Notes: a model not told the origin generated them from the letters alone. Counted from the stretch's first letter, positions 53,600 through 63,457 are shown. The stretch: DNA of 64,000 nucleotides from Pseudomonadota bacterium (GCA_021325025.1 JAJPHZ010000020.1:96374-160373), one strand, 5' to 3'. Numbers and translations are program-made.

Positions 53600-55144
53600 A
53601 TGATCAAACGGGCCGCCGCGATTTTGCTCCCGCTGTTTTCCCTGCGCACCGGCGACGACCTGGGCCGCGGGGAAATCGGCGGGCTGCGCCCGCTCGCCCA
53701 ATGGATGCTGCAGATGGGGCAGCGCGCGCTGCAACTGCTGCCGCTGAGCGAATCAGCCGCCGGCGAGTACAGCCCTTACAGCGCGCTCAGCGTCTTTTCG
53801 ATCGATCCGCTCTACATCTCGGTGGGCGGATTGGCCGGGATTCCTGCAGCCGACCTGCAGCGCGCGCAGGCGCAGACCGCGGGACGCCGCCGCATCGCAC
53901 GGGCGCAATTGCGCGCGCTCAAACTGCCGTTGCTGGCCGCCGCGTTCGCCCATTTCCGCGCTCACGGCGGCGCTGAGGAACGCGAGGGTTTCGCGCGCTT
54001 TGCTGCCGAAAACCGCCATTGGCTCGACGACTACGCGCTGTTCCGCGCGCTCAAGGACCGCTTCGAGTGGGCCGACTGGAAGCAATGGCCCGATGGGCTG
54101 CGCGACCTGCATCACGACGCCATCGCCGCCGCACGCCGCGAGCTGGCCGAGCCCATCGCGATGTACAGCTACTGGCAGTATCTGGCCTGGCGGCAATGGA
54201 CCCAGATGCGCGCCGAATTTGCCGCGGCGAACCTCAGCCTGATCGGGGACCTGGCGTTTTTGCCTGCCTGCGACAGCGCCGACGTATGGGCCAACCAGCA
54301 ATTGTTCATGCTCGACCGCCTGGTCGGCGCGCCGCCTGACGCGTTCAGCGCCAAGGGCCAGCGCTGGGGCCTGCCGATGCCGAACTGGCCGCGCATGCGC
54401 GGCGACGATCTGCGCTGGTGGCGCGAGCGCGCCCGCCGCGCCGTGCAGATGTTCGACATGCTGCGCATCGACCACGTAGTCGGTTTCTATCGCACCTATT
54501 CCTTCGGCCCCAACCCGGACGACGCGGGTGAATTTTTCCCCCAGGAGGAAGAAGCGCAGCGCGAACAAGGCGAGGCATTCTTTCGGATGCTCAAGCAGGA
54601 AGCCGGAGAGGACGCCATCATCGGCGAGGACCTGGGCACGGTTCCACCTTGGGTGCGCGTGTCGCTGGCTAAGTTGGGCGTGTTGGGGCTGAAGGTCTTC
54701 CGCTGGGAGAAGAAGGATTGGCGCGCCCCGCGCGAACGGTTTATCCCCCCGGCGCAATACCCGGAGCTTTCGGTGGCCGTCACCGGCACGCACGACACGG
54801 AAACGCTCGCGCAATGGTGGCGCGAAGCCGCGCCGGCCGAACGCGCACAACTGGCCGAGGCGATGCGTTTTCCGAAGAACGCCGACCTGTCGGCACCCGA
54901 ACTTACCATGGATCTGCTCGACGCAATCCTGGAGTCGCTGTACGCGGCGCCCTCGCGCCTGGTGATGGCGCCAGTGCAAGACCTGTTCGGATGGGAGGAG
55001 CGTATCAACGTGCCCGGCTCGATCGACGACCATAACTGGACCTACCGCCTGCCTCAAACCATCGAGCAATTGATCGCCGACCCGCAAATCGCCCGGCGCG
55101 CGGAGAAACTGCGCGCGCTCGCCCAACGCACCGGCCGCTTCTAG
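53600..55144 (+). CDS. malQ: 4-alpha-glucanotransferase (amylomaltase)
   Basis: A 514-residue GH77 enzyme that transfers maltosyl units between alpha-1,4-glucans. Catalytic features: MLRIDHVVGFYR (nucleophile Asp), IGEDLGTVPPWV (acid Glu) and TGTHDTETLAQWW (stabilising Asp). LQLLPLSESAAGEYSPYSALSVFSIDPLYIS at the start is family-typical. The length matches the usual 500-520. It is the only carbohydrate-storage gene here, with no glycogen genes adjacent. Confidence 0.96.
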   Translation: MIKRAAAILLPLFSLRTGDDLGRGEIGGLRPLAQWMLQMGQRALQLLPLSESAAGEYSPYSALSVFSIDPLYISVGGLAGIPAADLQRAQAQTAGRRRIARAQLRALKLPLLAAAFAHFRAHGGAEEREGFARFAAENRHWLDDYALFRALKDRFEWADWKQWPDGLRDLHHDAIAAARRELAEPIAMYSYWQYLAWRQWTQMRAEFAAANLSLIGDLAFLPACDSADVWANQQLFMLDRLVGAPPDAFSAKGQRWGLPMPNWPRMRGDDLRWWRERARRAVQMFDMLRIDHVVGFYRTYSFGPNPDDAGEFFPQEEEAQREQGEAFFRMLKQEAGEDAIIGEDLGTVPPWVRVSLAKLGVLGLKVFRWEKKDWRAPRERFIPPAQYPELSVAVTGTHDTETLAQWWREAAPAERAQLAEAMRFPKNADLSAPELTMDLLDAILESLYAAPSRLVMAPVQDLFGWEERINVPGSIDDHNWTYRLPQTIEQLIADPQIARRAEKLRALAQRTGRF

Positions 55145-55247
55145 AGCGTGGCGCCGCACTGTTGCGCGCGGCGGGTTTTGGTTATAACCCCGATTAAGAC
55201 AAACGATCGAGCGAGATCTCGAACACGAAAACAGAGGCATAGGAAAG

Positions 55248-56135
55248 ATGGGCAAGCTTGATGGCAAAGCGGCGTTGGTCACCGGCGCGGGGCGCGGATT
55301 GGGACGGGCAATCGCCAAAGGCCTGGCGGCGCAGGGCGCCGCGGTGGTCGTCAATGACTTCGGGGTGACGCTGGCCGGCGAAAAGGAACCCTCCTCACCC
55401 GCCGACCAGGTGGTGGCGGAGATCAAGGCGGCCGGCGGCAAGGCGGTTGCCAATCACGGCAGCGTGGCGAAATGGTCGGACGCCGAGGCGATGGTGCGGC
55501 AGGCGATCAGGGAGTTCGGCAAACTCGACATCCTGGTCAACGTGGCCGGCATCCTGCGCGACCGCATGATCTTCAACATGAGCGAAGAGGAGTGGGACGC
55601 GGTGCTCAACGTCCATCTCAAGGGCACCTTCAACTGCTCGCGCTTCGCCTCGGTCCACATGCGCGAGCGCAAACACGGGCGCATCATCAACATTTCCTCG
55701 GCCGCCGCGCTGGGCAGCCCCGGCCAGCCCAACTATGCCGCCGCCAAGGCCGGCATCCTCGGCCTGACCTTCAGTTGCGCCAACGCGCTGGGCAAATACG
55801 GCATCACCTGCAACGCGATCATGCCGCAGGCGGCGACCCGGATGACCGACATGGTGCCGCGCGACCGCGGCGTCAACATCCCCACCAGCGAGGCCGCCGC
55901 GGGCACGCCTTCGGATCCGGCCAACGTGGCGCCGATCATTATCTATTTGGCCAGCGACGAGGCGGCGGAAATCAACGGTCAGATCTTCGGCTCCGAGGGC
56001 TATCGCCTGCTGCGCTACCGGCACATCTTCTGGGACAAGATCGTATACAATAACGGGCCGTGGAATATCGACGATCTGTTCAAGGTGATGAAGCGGACGC
56101 TGGCGCGCGATCTGGAAAAGCCGCGCATCATGTGA
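55248..56135 (+). CDS. SDR-family oxidoreductase with C-terminal extension
   Basis: The 295-residue protein has VTGAGRGLGRAIAKGLAAQGA (NAD-binding TGxxxGxG), NVAGILRDRM, NISSAAALGSPGQPNYAAAKAG (catalytic Ser, Tyr, Lys) and a C-terminal DDLFKVMKRTLARDLEKP. It is most like 3-hydroxyacyl-CoA dehydrogenase domains of multifunctional beta-oxidation proteins. A homologous protein is encoded at the right edge of the window, suggesting paralogues in acyl-CoA metabolism. AGGAAAG precedes the ATG. Confidence 0.9.
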   Translation: MGKLDGKAALVTGAGRGLGRAIAKGLAAQGAAVVVNDFGVTLAGEKEPSSPADQVVAEIKAAGGKAVANHGSVAKWSDAEAMVRQAIREFGKLDILVNVAGILRDRMIFNMSEEEWDAVLNVHLKGTFNCSRFASVHMRERKHGRIINISSAAALGSPGQPNYAAAKAGILGLTFSCANALGKYGITCNAIMPQAATRMTDMVPRDRGVNIPTSEAAAGTPSDPANVAPIIIYLASDEAAEINGQIFGSEGYRLLRYRHIFWDKIVYNNGPWNIDDLFKVMKRTLARDLEKPRIM

Positions 56136-56160
56136 GCGCCGCGATGCTCCCGCATCGGCG

Positions 56161-57168
56161 CTAATCCGCCCCGGCGGCTCGCCCGGGCACGCCCAGATAG
56201 CGCCGCAGAAAAGCACCGACGCGCCTGCTGTATTGCACAGGGTCGGCGGCCAGCGCGGCCGCGTGGCCCGCCCCGGGCGCGATCCACAACTCCCTGGGCC
56301 CACGGGCAGCCGCAAAAATGGTTTGCGCGTCGGCGGGCGGAACCAGCGGATCGTCGGCGCCATTGATCACCATCAGGGGGCAGCCATCAAGTTTGGCCGC
56401 CGCCCTGGCCGGCGCGATGTCGTCGATAGCGCCGCCTTGCATCAGGCCCACCTCCCACAGCACGGTGCGGCCGAACAGCGGATTAAGTGAATCCAGCGGC
56501 GGCATGCGCCGCAGCATCGGGGCCAACCGCGCGTAGGAACTGTCGGCGATTATCGCGTCTGGCGGCGCTCGGTCGGCGCCGGCGAACAGCGCTGCTGCCG
56601 CTCCTTCCGATACGCCCAGCACTGCGATCGTCCTGACCCCGCGCGAGCGCAGCGCGGCGGCCGCGTCGAGCACGTCGCGCCGCTCCTGCCAGCCAAATCC
56701 ATAGCGCCTGACCGCACCCCGTCCCTCGCGCATCGCTGAGCCTGCATAATCGATGATCAGTGCCGCATAGCCGGCCGAGCGGATTACCTTGAAATAGCCG
56801 ACCAGCGTCTGCTCATCGACGCAGTTAGGATAGGTCAGAATCACCGCCGATCCGGCGGGTCCAATCGGCGCCAGCAGCGCGCGCAGCGGATGCGCAGGTG
56901 CGGCCCGCACAGTGACCTCATCGGATGGAGCGTCGATCAATGCGCGCAACGGGCGCGAATCGGGTGGGGCGGGTCTGACCGGCGCGGCCGCCCCGCTGGT
57001 GCTGTAGGCGAGCGCGGGCGGAAATTGCAGTCCGCGCGCCACAATCGTCGCCGCGGCAAACCAGATCAGCACAATCGGCGCAAACAGACCGACCGCGATC
57101 AGCGCCAGCCTGCGCCGCACCGAGACGGGCACACGGCCGGGCGTGTGGGCCGGTGGTGTCGAGTTCAT
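56161..57168 (-). CDS. Membrane-anchored alpha/beta hydrolase
   Basis: A 335-residue protein with one N-terminal helix (RLALIAVGLFAPIVLIWFAAATIVA) and a periplasmic or cytoplasmic alpha/beta-hydrolase domain. LGVSEGAAAALFAG is the nucleophile elbow (Ser), NGADDPLVPP the acid Asp and GAGHAAALAADP the His. DUF1749/BAAT-like or peptidase-like relatives exist; the substrate is unknown. It is divergent from a methyltransferase gene across an inverted repeat. Confidence 0.8.
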   Translation of the reverse strand: MNSTPPAHTPGRVPVSVRRRLALIAVGLFAPIVLIWFAAATIVARGLQFPPALAYSTSGAAAPVRPAPPDSRPLRALIDAPSDEVTVRAAPAHPLRALLAPIGPAGSAVILTYPNCVDEQTLVGYFKVIRSAGYAALIIDYAGSAMREGRGAVRRYGFGWQERRDVLDAAAALRSRGVRTIAVLGVSEGAAAALFAGADRAPPDAIIADSSYARLAPMLRRMPPLDSLNPLFGRTVLWEVGLMQGGAIDDIAPARAAAKLDGCPLMVINGADDPLVPPADAQTIFAAARGPRELWIAPGAGHAAALAADPVQYSRRVGAFLRRYLGVPGRAAGAD

Positions 57169-57176
57169 AAGGCAGG

Positions 57177-57197
57177 TATACCGATGTCAGCGGTATA
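57177..57197. promoter_or_regulatory. Inverted repeat in divergent intergenic region
   Basis: TATACCG and CGGTATA, seven bases apart, form a perfect 7+7 inverted repeat between the divergent hydrolase and methyltransferase genes. This is the usual place and shape of a TetR- or MarR-like operator, though no regulator gene is adjacent. Confidence 0.4.
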
Positions 57198-57251
57198 TTG
57201 AGAGAGTGTGGATCGCGGAAACCACATCAAGACAGAGCCGGCAGCGCATCG

Positions 57252-58052
57252 ATGAGGGACTGGGACCCGGAACTTTACAATCGCTTTCGCAGCTACCGGG
57301 CGCAGCCGTTCGGGGCTATTTTGGCGCGCCTTGAGCTCGACCCGGACGAGACGATTGTGGATTTCGGGTGCGGCAGCGGGGAGAACACGATTGAACTGGC
57401 GCGGCGGGCTCCGCACGGACGCGCGCTGGGTATCGATTCGTCGCCGGCGATGATCGAACGGGCTGGCGCGGGCAAGGCCGCGTTGCCCGCCGAGCTGGGC
57501 GCGCGGGTGGAGTTCCGACTGGGCGACATCGCCGCGCCCGCATTACCCGAGCGCTTCTCGCTGGTTTTTTCCAATGCCGCGCTGCATTGGGTAAGCGACC
57601 ATCGCCAGACGCTTGCCGCCTGGCATCGCCTGTTGCGTCCCGCCGGAAAGCTGGTGGTGCAGATGCCGGCCAATTACGAAGAGACCGCGCAAGTCACGCT
57701 GACGCGCCTGGCTGCCGAACCGCAGTGGCGCACGGAGTTGGGCGGCGTGAAGGTTGCGTCCGCCCGGGTGCGCTCCCCCGCTTACTATGCCAGGTTGCTC
57801 GATGACCTCGGCTTTGTTGACGTCGATTGTTACTACCAGACCTTCGCCCATCCGATGAAGGGTCCGCACGAAGTACTGGAATGGTCGCGCGCCACGGTAC
57901 TGCGTCCGTTCCTGGAGGCGCTGACCGAAGCCCGGCGCCAGGCTTTTATCGCGCAATGGCGCCGGCGGCTGGAACAGGCCTACGGCACCGACGGGCCGCT
58001 TACCTTTAACTTCAGGCGCATCTTCCTGTGGGCCCGGCGCAAGGATGATTGA
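57252..58052 (+). CDS. Tam-like (trans-aconitate 2-methyltransferase) methyltransferase
   Basis: The 266-residue protein starts MRDWDPELYNRFRSYRAQPFGAILARL, as do trans-aconitate methyltransferases. SAM motif I is VDFGCGSGENTIEL, followed by GIDSSPAMIERA and SNAALHWVSDHRQTLAAW. Trans-aconitate methylation is suggested by the N-terminus, but related proteins act on other small acids. It overlaps no gene; the isoaspartyl peptidase follows two bases after its stop. Confidence 0.85.
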   Translation: MRDWDPELYNRFRSYRAQPFGAILARLELDPDETIVDFGCGSGENTIELARRAPHGRALGIDSSPAMIERAGAGKAALPAELGARVEFRLGDIAAPALPERFSLVFSNAALHWVSDHRQTLAAWHRLLRPAGKLVVQMPANYEETAQVTLTRLAAEPQWRTELGGVKVASARVRSPAYYARLLDDLGFVDVDCYYQTFAHPMKGPHEVLEWSRATVLRPFLEALTEARRQAFIAQWRRRLEQAYGTDGPLTFNFRRIFLWARRKDD

Positions 58053-58054
58053 AG

Positions 58055-58981
58055 ATGACGCGGCGCGCCAACTCCCCGGTCCTGATCATCCACGGCGGCG
58101 CCGGCGTGCGCGGTCCCGCCGAGGAGCGGCCCGCCCGCCGCCGTGCGATGATCGAGGCGGCCGAGCGCGGCCGCGCGATACTCCAGGGCGGCGGCAGCGC
58201 GCTGGATGCGGTGTGCGCGGCGATCGTCGCGATGGAGGACAGTCCGCTGTTCAATGCCGGCTATGGCTCGGCGCTCAACGCCGAGGGCGAAGTGGAGATG
58301 GACGCCTCTGTCATGGTGGTGCCGTTCACCGCCGTGGTAACCCGTGGCGACGGCGCCTCGGCCGGCACGATCGGCGCGGGCGCGGTGGCCGGGGTGCGGC
58401 GGATTCGAAACCCGATCCAGGCCGCGCGCGCGGTGATGACCCAAACGCCCCACGTGCTGATGATCGGCACGGCCGCGGAGCGTCTGGCTGCCAGGGCCGG
58501 ATGCGCCCTGTGCCGCCCCGATGAACTGATCACAGAGCGCGCACGGGCGCGCTGGCAGAACTACATGGGCCGCGAACCGCAACATGGCACGGTCGGCGCG
58601 GTCGCCCTCGACCTGCACGGCCAGCTTGCCGCCGCGACTTCCACCGGCGGCATCACCGGCAAAATGCCGGGACGGGTCGGCGATTCGGCGATCATCGGCG
58701 CGGGGACCTTTGCCGACCGCACCGGCGCCGCCTCTGCCACCGGCATGGGCGAGGCGATCATGAAGACCACGCTATGCCGCGAGGTGGTCAGGATAGCGGC
58801 GCGGACCACGCCCGGACGCGCCGCGGTCGTCGCCATCAGGATGATGGAGGAGAGTGCGGGCGGCGAGGCCGGCGTGATCGTGGTCGACCGCCGCGGCCGC
58901 CTCGGCTACGCGCACAACGCCCAGGCTATGGACATCGCCACGTTCACCCCGGCCGACGGCATCCGCCATCACAACTTGTAG
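58055..58981 (+). CDS. Isoaspartyl peptidase / L-asparaginase (plant type)
   Basis: The 308-residue Ntn hydrolase starts at ATG 58055, with GATTGAAG just before it. VLIIHGGAG and FNAGYGSALNAEGEVEMDAS are conserved. HGTVGAVALDLHGQLAAATSTGGITGKMPGRVGDS contains the autocleavage site before Thr, which becomes the nucleophile. It removes isoaspartyl residues or asparagine. It is translated right after the methyltransferase, possibly coupled. Confidence 0.92.
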   Translation: MTRRANSPVLIIHGGAGVRGPAEERPARRRAMIEAAERGRAILQGGGSALDAVCAAIVAMEDSPLFNAGYGSALNAEGEVEMDASVMVVPFTAVVTRGDGASAGTIGAGAVAGVRRIRNPIQAARAVMTQTPHVLMIGTAAERLAARAGCALCRPDELITERARARWQNYMGREPQHGTVGAVALDLHGQLAAATSTGGITGKMPGRVGDSAIIGAGTFADRTGAASATGMGEAIMKTTLCREVVRIAARTTPGRAAVVAIRMMEESAGGEAGVIVVDRRGRLGYAHNAQAMDIATFTPADGIRHHNL

Positions 58982-59056
58982 GGTAAAATCCTGATGCGAC
59001 TCTCGCCATAGAGGGTCACCCGCATCGTCTGATGCCGTTGTGCCGCGCTCGCCGGG

Positions 59057-60541
59057 TCAGGCCGCAGCAAGGGATGGCAGACACTTTTCGACCGCACCTT
59101 CAACCGCGGTGCCTTTGAAGAAGTCCGGATTCATTCCGGCCCACAGCCTGACCGGGTTGTGGAACACGAAATCCCGGAAGTCTGCGGTGTCGATGGTGCC
59201 ACTTTCGACCAGTTCGTAGCACTCGCGCAAAACGTCTTTCATATCGGGAACATCCCAATGGGAGATGTCGGAGCTGAGCAGCGCGCCGAGCCGGGCACCG
59301 TAGGCATTCAAGTGCGGATTGAAGGCGCAGCCGATGGTGGGGTCGTCGCCCTCGCAGCCAAAAAAGAAATGCGGCACGAAAAGTCCGACCACATCCTGGG
59401 GCCGCTCGATCCCGCATTGTTGAAACTCGTCGATGGTTTCGGGGTCCTCGCGTTCTTCGCGCAGCCGTTGCTCGCCGCGCATCACTTCGGAAAACTTGTT
59501 CAGCATCCGTGCGTCGGCATAGCGCCGATAAAGTTCGCCGAGCATGTCGCAGTCGATATTGGCCGGATCGTAATTCTGCATCGCCTGCCGGTTGCGCTTG
59601 CCCCAGCGGCCGACCAGATCGTTGAGCAGCGCGCTGGCCCATGCGGCGCCGCATTCCAAAAAGGCGAATTTCAGCGTGGGGAAACGCCTGGTCACGCCGG
59701 CAAAGAACAGCGCCTTGCAGGTTACGTGCGCGGCTTCCGCAAAATTGCCGAGCTGGTTGTACTGATAATTGCCGGTGGTGCGATGTACCCACCCGTAGCA
59801 GGAGGAATGAAAGGTGGCGGCCACCTTCAATTCCACGCACTTGCTCCATACCGGGTCGTAGTCGTACGCCGAATCCAGGGCCAGGTTATCGACCCAATAA
59901 GCATAGCGGCTGATTTCTGGCCCGGCCTTGCGCGCGACCGAGGCGATCGGCCGCACCACATGCGCAGCCAGCATCGTCACCTTCAGTCCCAGCGTGTTGA
60001 CGGCGAATTCCAGTTCCTCGATCGCTTCGGCAGGCTGATGCATCGGCACCACCGCCGCCGGGGTCATCCGGTCGGAATACTCGCGAAACTGGTCGGCAAC
60101 GTACATGTTGAAGGCGCGGCAGGTGGCGCGCCGCAACTCTTCATCATCATGATGCGGCGCGAACAGCCCTACTCCGGGATACAGGACCGTAAAGTCCAGT
60201 CCCATCTCGCCCAAGCGCTCGTGCATCAGCCGGGGCAGCATCGCCGTCGCCCGGTCCAGTGTGTTCCTGGTGGGACCGCCGTAAAACGGGGGCCGCGGCG
60301 CCGCATCGGCCCGCCGCTCCTGCGCAGACATCCAGCGCCATCGGTACATGCTGTTCATGTTGGCGGCCATGCAGTTGGTGGGCGAGAAAAATTCCTTGTG
60401 AAAGCGCTCGGCCATCCGCGGCCCGCCGACTTCCTTTAGGTAATCGACGAAGACCGGCATCAGCTCGGTGAAATGCCCGTCTGAATCGATCACCGGATGG
60501 CCCAGTTGCCGATGAATTTCCTTGGATCGGGAGTTGGACAT
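59057..60541 (-). CDS. Amidohydrolase_2-family TIM-barrel protein
   Basis: A 494-residue protein beginning HPVIDSDGHFTELMPVF, where DxDxHxxE is the metal-binding strand 1 motif of this family. GLDFTVLYPGVGLFAPH, LEFAVNTLGLKVTMLAAH, KFAFLECGAAW and SSDISHWDVPDM (strand 8 Asp) complete the barrel. Relatives include decarboxylases and amide hydrolases of aromatic degradation. It lies 74 bases upstream of the P450 and may work with it. Confidence 0.82.
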   Translation of the reverse strand: MSNSRSKEIHRQLGHPVIDSDGHFTELMPVFVDYLKEVGGPRMAERFHKEFFSPTNCMAANMNSMYRWRWMSAQERRADAAPRPPFYGGPTRNTLDRATAMLPRLMHERLGEMGLDFTVLYPGVGLFAPHHDDEELRRATCRAFNMYVADQFREYSDRMTPAAVVPMHQPAEAIEELEFAVNTLGLKVTMLAAHVVRPIASVARKAGPEISRYAYWVDNLALDSAYDYDPVWSKCVELKVAATFHSSCYGWVHRTTGNYQYNQLGNFAEAAHVTCKALFFAGVTRRFPTLKFAFLECGAAWASALLNDLVGRWGKRNRQAMQNYDPANIDCDMLGELYRRYADARMLNKFSEVMRGEQRLREEREDPETIDEFQQCGIERPQDVVGLFVPHFFFGCEGDDPTIGCAFNPHLNAYGARLGALLSSDISHWDVPDMKDVLRECYELVESGTIDTADFRDFVFHNPVRLWAGMNPDFFKGTAVEGAVEKCLPSLAAA

Positions 60542-60615
60542 CGCTCATCTCCTGTGGTCCAGAGCGAACCCGATACCTTGCCCGGCGGGTCAGTGCTGAC
60601 CGACGCCGCAGCTCT

Positions 60616-61881
60616 TCATTGCAGCGCCGTGAGTTCCACCGGGGCGCTGCGGCGCTTGCCGGGCGTGAACGTGGCCGGCATCTTCACGTAGCCGTTGACC
60701 GTGCCGATGCTCTCGTAGTGCTCCGCCTGATCGCGCATCAGCCGGTAGTCGGGCATCCGCTTGAGTACCTCTTCGAGCACGATCGCATACTGGGCGCGGG
60801 CGAAGTTGGAGCCCAGGCAGCGATGGATTCCCAAGCCGAAGGCGGCGTGGCGGTTGGGGAAGCGGTCGAGGATGATGCGCTCGGGATGCTCGAAAACGGC
60901 GGGGTCGTGATTGGCCGCCGCCCACCAAATCCCGACCCGTTCGCCGGCGCGGATCAACTGCCCGCCCAGTTCGACGTCGCGCGTTGCCGTCCGCCCCAGC
61001 ATCTGCACCGGGCAGTAGTAGCGCAGAAACTCCTCGCCGGCGGAAAAGATCAAAGCGGGATCGTCGATCAGACGCCGGCGATCGGCGGGCGTGCGTTCCA
61101 GGTATTCGAAAGTGTTGGCCAGCAGCGAAGTGGTGGTATCGACGCCGCCGTGCACGATCAGCGAGCAGATCTCGATCAGGGTCGAGTCGGGAATCGCTTT
61201 GCCGTTGATGCGCGCGCCGACCAGATGGCTAATGATGTCGTCGCCCGGCTTGCGCCGGCGCTCCTTGATAATTTCGACAAACGTCCCGCGCATCATCATG
61301 TCGCCCTCGATCGCCTTGCGTTTTGCCGGGCTGTCGGGCGGCGTGTAGACCACCGCGTGCGCGGTGTCGGCGTACAGATGCCAATGCTCCAGCGGGATGC
61401 CCAGCACGTGCAGCGTCATCATCGCCGGAACCGGGCCGGCCAGATCCAGCACCAGGTCGAGGCAGCCGCTTTCGATATTGCGGTCGATGCACCAGGTGGT
61501 GAACTCGCGCATTTTGGGCTTGAGCTTTTCGACCGCCGCGGGCGCGAACCAGCGGTTGAGCAGGCGGCGATAATCGAAGAACTCGGGCGGGTCCATCTCG
61601 ATCGGCGTCGAACGCGCGGGGTTGCCGGGAATGGTGATGCCGTTGAAGGCCACGCCCTGCTGCGGCAGGTCGTTGCGCGAGGAGAAGGTCGTGTCATCTT
61701 CCGAAACCCGCTTGACGTCTTCGTAGCGCGATACGATCCAGAATCCGCCGTACTTCTCCGACCACGCCACCGGATGCTCGCGCTGCATGAGCTGAAAGAA
61801 CGCGGTCGGATTGCTGAACACGCGCTGGGCGTATTCCTTTGAATGGTGATCGAAGTCGACCACCGGACGCTGCTGGGCCAT
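60616..61881 (-). CDS. Cytochrome P450 (soluble bacterial type)
   Basis: The 421-residue protein (ATG 61881) has the I-helix HGGVDTTTS (245-250), ExxR at 284-287 and the haem loop FGLGIHRCLGSNFAR with Cys355. It also has HDPAVFEHPERIILDRF. It is a class I bacterial monooxygenase needing a ferredoxin that is not encoded nearby. Substrate unknown; linkage with an amidohydrolase and a CoA-transferase suggests hydroxylation in a degradative pathway. The frame stays open well upstream but is not coding there. Confidence 0.94.
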   Translation of the reverse strand: MAQQRPVVDFDHHSKEYAQRVFSNPTAFFQLMQREHPVAWSEKYGGFWIVSRYEDVKRVSEDDTTFSSRNDLPQQGVAFNGITIPGNPARSTPIEMDPPEFFDYRRLLNRWFAPAAVEKLKPKMREFTTWCIDRNIESGCLDLVLDLAGPVPAMMTLHVLGIPLEHWHLYADTAHAVVYTPPDSPAKRKAIEGDMMMRGTFVEIIKERRRKPGDDIISHLVGARINGKAIPDSTLIEICSLIVHGGVDTTTSLLANTFEYLERTPADRRRLIDDPALIFSAGEEFLRYYCPVQMLGRTATRDVELGGQLIRAGERVGIWWAAANHDPAVFEHPERIILDRFPNRHAAFGLGIHRCLGSNFARAQYAIVLEEVLKRMPDYRLMRDQAEHYESIGTVNGYVKMPATFTPGKRRSAPVELTALQ

Positions 61882-62050
61882 CGCGCAAAACTCCCCGACT
61901 TCGGATTCTGAACCGGCGTTCCATCTTAACCGCGCCGCAGGCATCGGCGTCAAGGCCGAGTGGGCCCGCAGCTTTTGTAATCGGCGCCAAACTGCTACAA
62001 GCACTCCAAACCGGGCTGGGCCCCGGCGCGTTTGGCAGGGAGAAGTTTCG

Positions 62051-63286
62051 ATGGCTGCGAACAAACCCAGGCATATCCTTGACGGAATCAAGGTCCTCGA
62101 CATCACCAACGTGATCGCCGGCCCGTCGGTGGGAAATTTGCTGGTCGAACTGGGTGCGGACGTGATCAAGGTCGAGATGAGCCCGACCGGCGACCGGGCG
62201 CGCTTCATCGACCCGATCAAACCCGGCCGCGGCTCGACCTTCGTCAAACACAACCGCGGCAAGAAGAGCCTGCTGCTGGATCTGAAGCAGCCCGCCGCGC
62301 AAGCCATCGTCAAAGACCTGATTCCGCAGATCGACGTGTTCATCGAGAATTTCGCCCCGGGCGCGATCGCCCGGCTGGGGCTGGGCTACGAGGCGGTCAA
62401 GGCGATTAACCCGCGCATCATCATGTGTTCGATTTCGGCCTTCGGTCAGACCGGACCGCTGGCGCATGCGCCCGGCTATGACTATATCGGCGCCTCGTAT
62501 GCGGGCGTGCTGGACGTGCTGGGCGGCGAACCCGATGGCGCTCCGACCCTGCCCGGGGTCGCGATCGGCGACGTGATGACCAGCGTGCAGGCGACGGCCG
62601 CGATCGGCTTCGCCCTGTACCATCGCGAACGCACCGGCGTCGGTCAGTTCCTGGATATTTCGCTGCTCGACTCCTATTTCTACGTGCACGATCGCGGTAC
62701 CATCCGTCACAAACTGAGCGGCGGCAAGTTCCGCATGAAGCGTCCGGGCCGGCTGACCTACGATTTCGTGCCGCAGGGAATTCTCAAGGGTCAAAAGCAC
62801 TACTTGTGCTTCATGGTGGCGTTGGACAAGGTCTGGGGGAATCTGTGCAAGGCAATGGGCAAGCCCGAGCTGGGGCGCCATCCGGACTTCGCCACCAACG
62901 CCAAGCGGCAGGAAAACGCCGACAAAGTGTACAAGCTGGTGCAGGACTGGCTGGACGCGACGCCCGAGGAAGAGGTGCTGCGCCTGGCCGATGAGTACCA
63001 CATCCCGGTGGGTCCGCTGCTCAACGTCGGCGAAGCCGCCGAGCATCCGCACATGATCCAGCGCGGCACCGTGCGCCAGGTCCACGACCCGGTGCTGGGC
63101 GATATCGAGCTGCCCGGCCCGCCGATGCGCTTTTCGGAATTCCCCGACCCGGTCGACGTGCCCGCCGCGCCCAACCTGGGCGAGCACAACACCCTGATCC
63201 TCAAGCAGTACCTGGGCTACTCCGACGAGAAGATCAAACAGCTCGAAGCACAGGGCCTGTTCCGCAAAAAGGCTAGCGCGGCTTGA
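62051..63286 (+). CDS. Class III CoA-transferase (CaiB/BaiF family), third copy
   Basis: A 411-residue protein with a GGGAGAAG ribosome site. ILDGIKVLDITNVIAGPSVGNLLVELGADVIKVE is the family start, GKKSLLLDLKQPAAQ and AIARLGLGYEAVKAINPRIIMCSISAFGQTGPL follow, and the catalytic Asp is likely in VAIGDVMTSVQATAAIG. It resembles formyl-CoA transferase and alpha-methylacyl-CoA racemase. It is divergent from the P450 gene. Confidence 0.92.
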   Translation: MAANKPRHILDGIKVLDITNVIAGPSVGNLLVELGADVIKVEMSPTGDRARFIDPIKPGRGSTFVKHNRGKKSLLLDLKQPAAQAIVKDLIPQIDVFIENFAPGAIARLGLGYEAVKAINPRIIMCSISAFGQTGPLAHAPGYDYIGASYAGVLDVLGGEPDGAPTLPGVAIGDVMTSVQATAAIGFALYHRERTGVGQFLDISLLDSYFYVHDRGTIRHKLSGGKFRMKRPGRLTYDFVPQGILKGQKHYLCFMVALDKVWGNLCKAMGKPELGRHPDFATNAKRQENADKVYKLVQDWLDATPEEEVLRLADEYHIPVGPLLNVGEAAEHPHMIQRGTVRQVHDPVLGDIELPGPPMRFSEFPDPVDVPAAPNLGEHNTLILKQYLGYSDEKIKQLEAQGLFRKKASAA

Positions 63287-63457
63287 AGAGCCGGACGCTG
63301 ACGTCCGCCCTCCGTAAGCTTGCGGATCGCCGAGCATCTGTGACCCTGGCGGGCATCGTTGCGATTTCTTCCCCTTCGGCTCGCCGGCGGCTTCGCTCAG
63401 GGCTGTGACTCACCCGCACACTGCCTTCGGAATGGCATCCCATACCTGCCGCGAACC

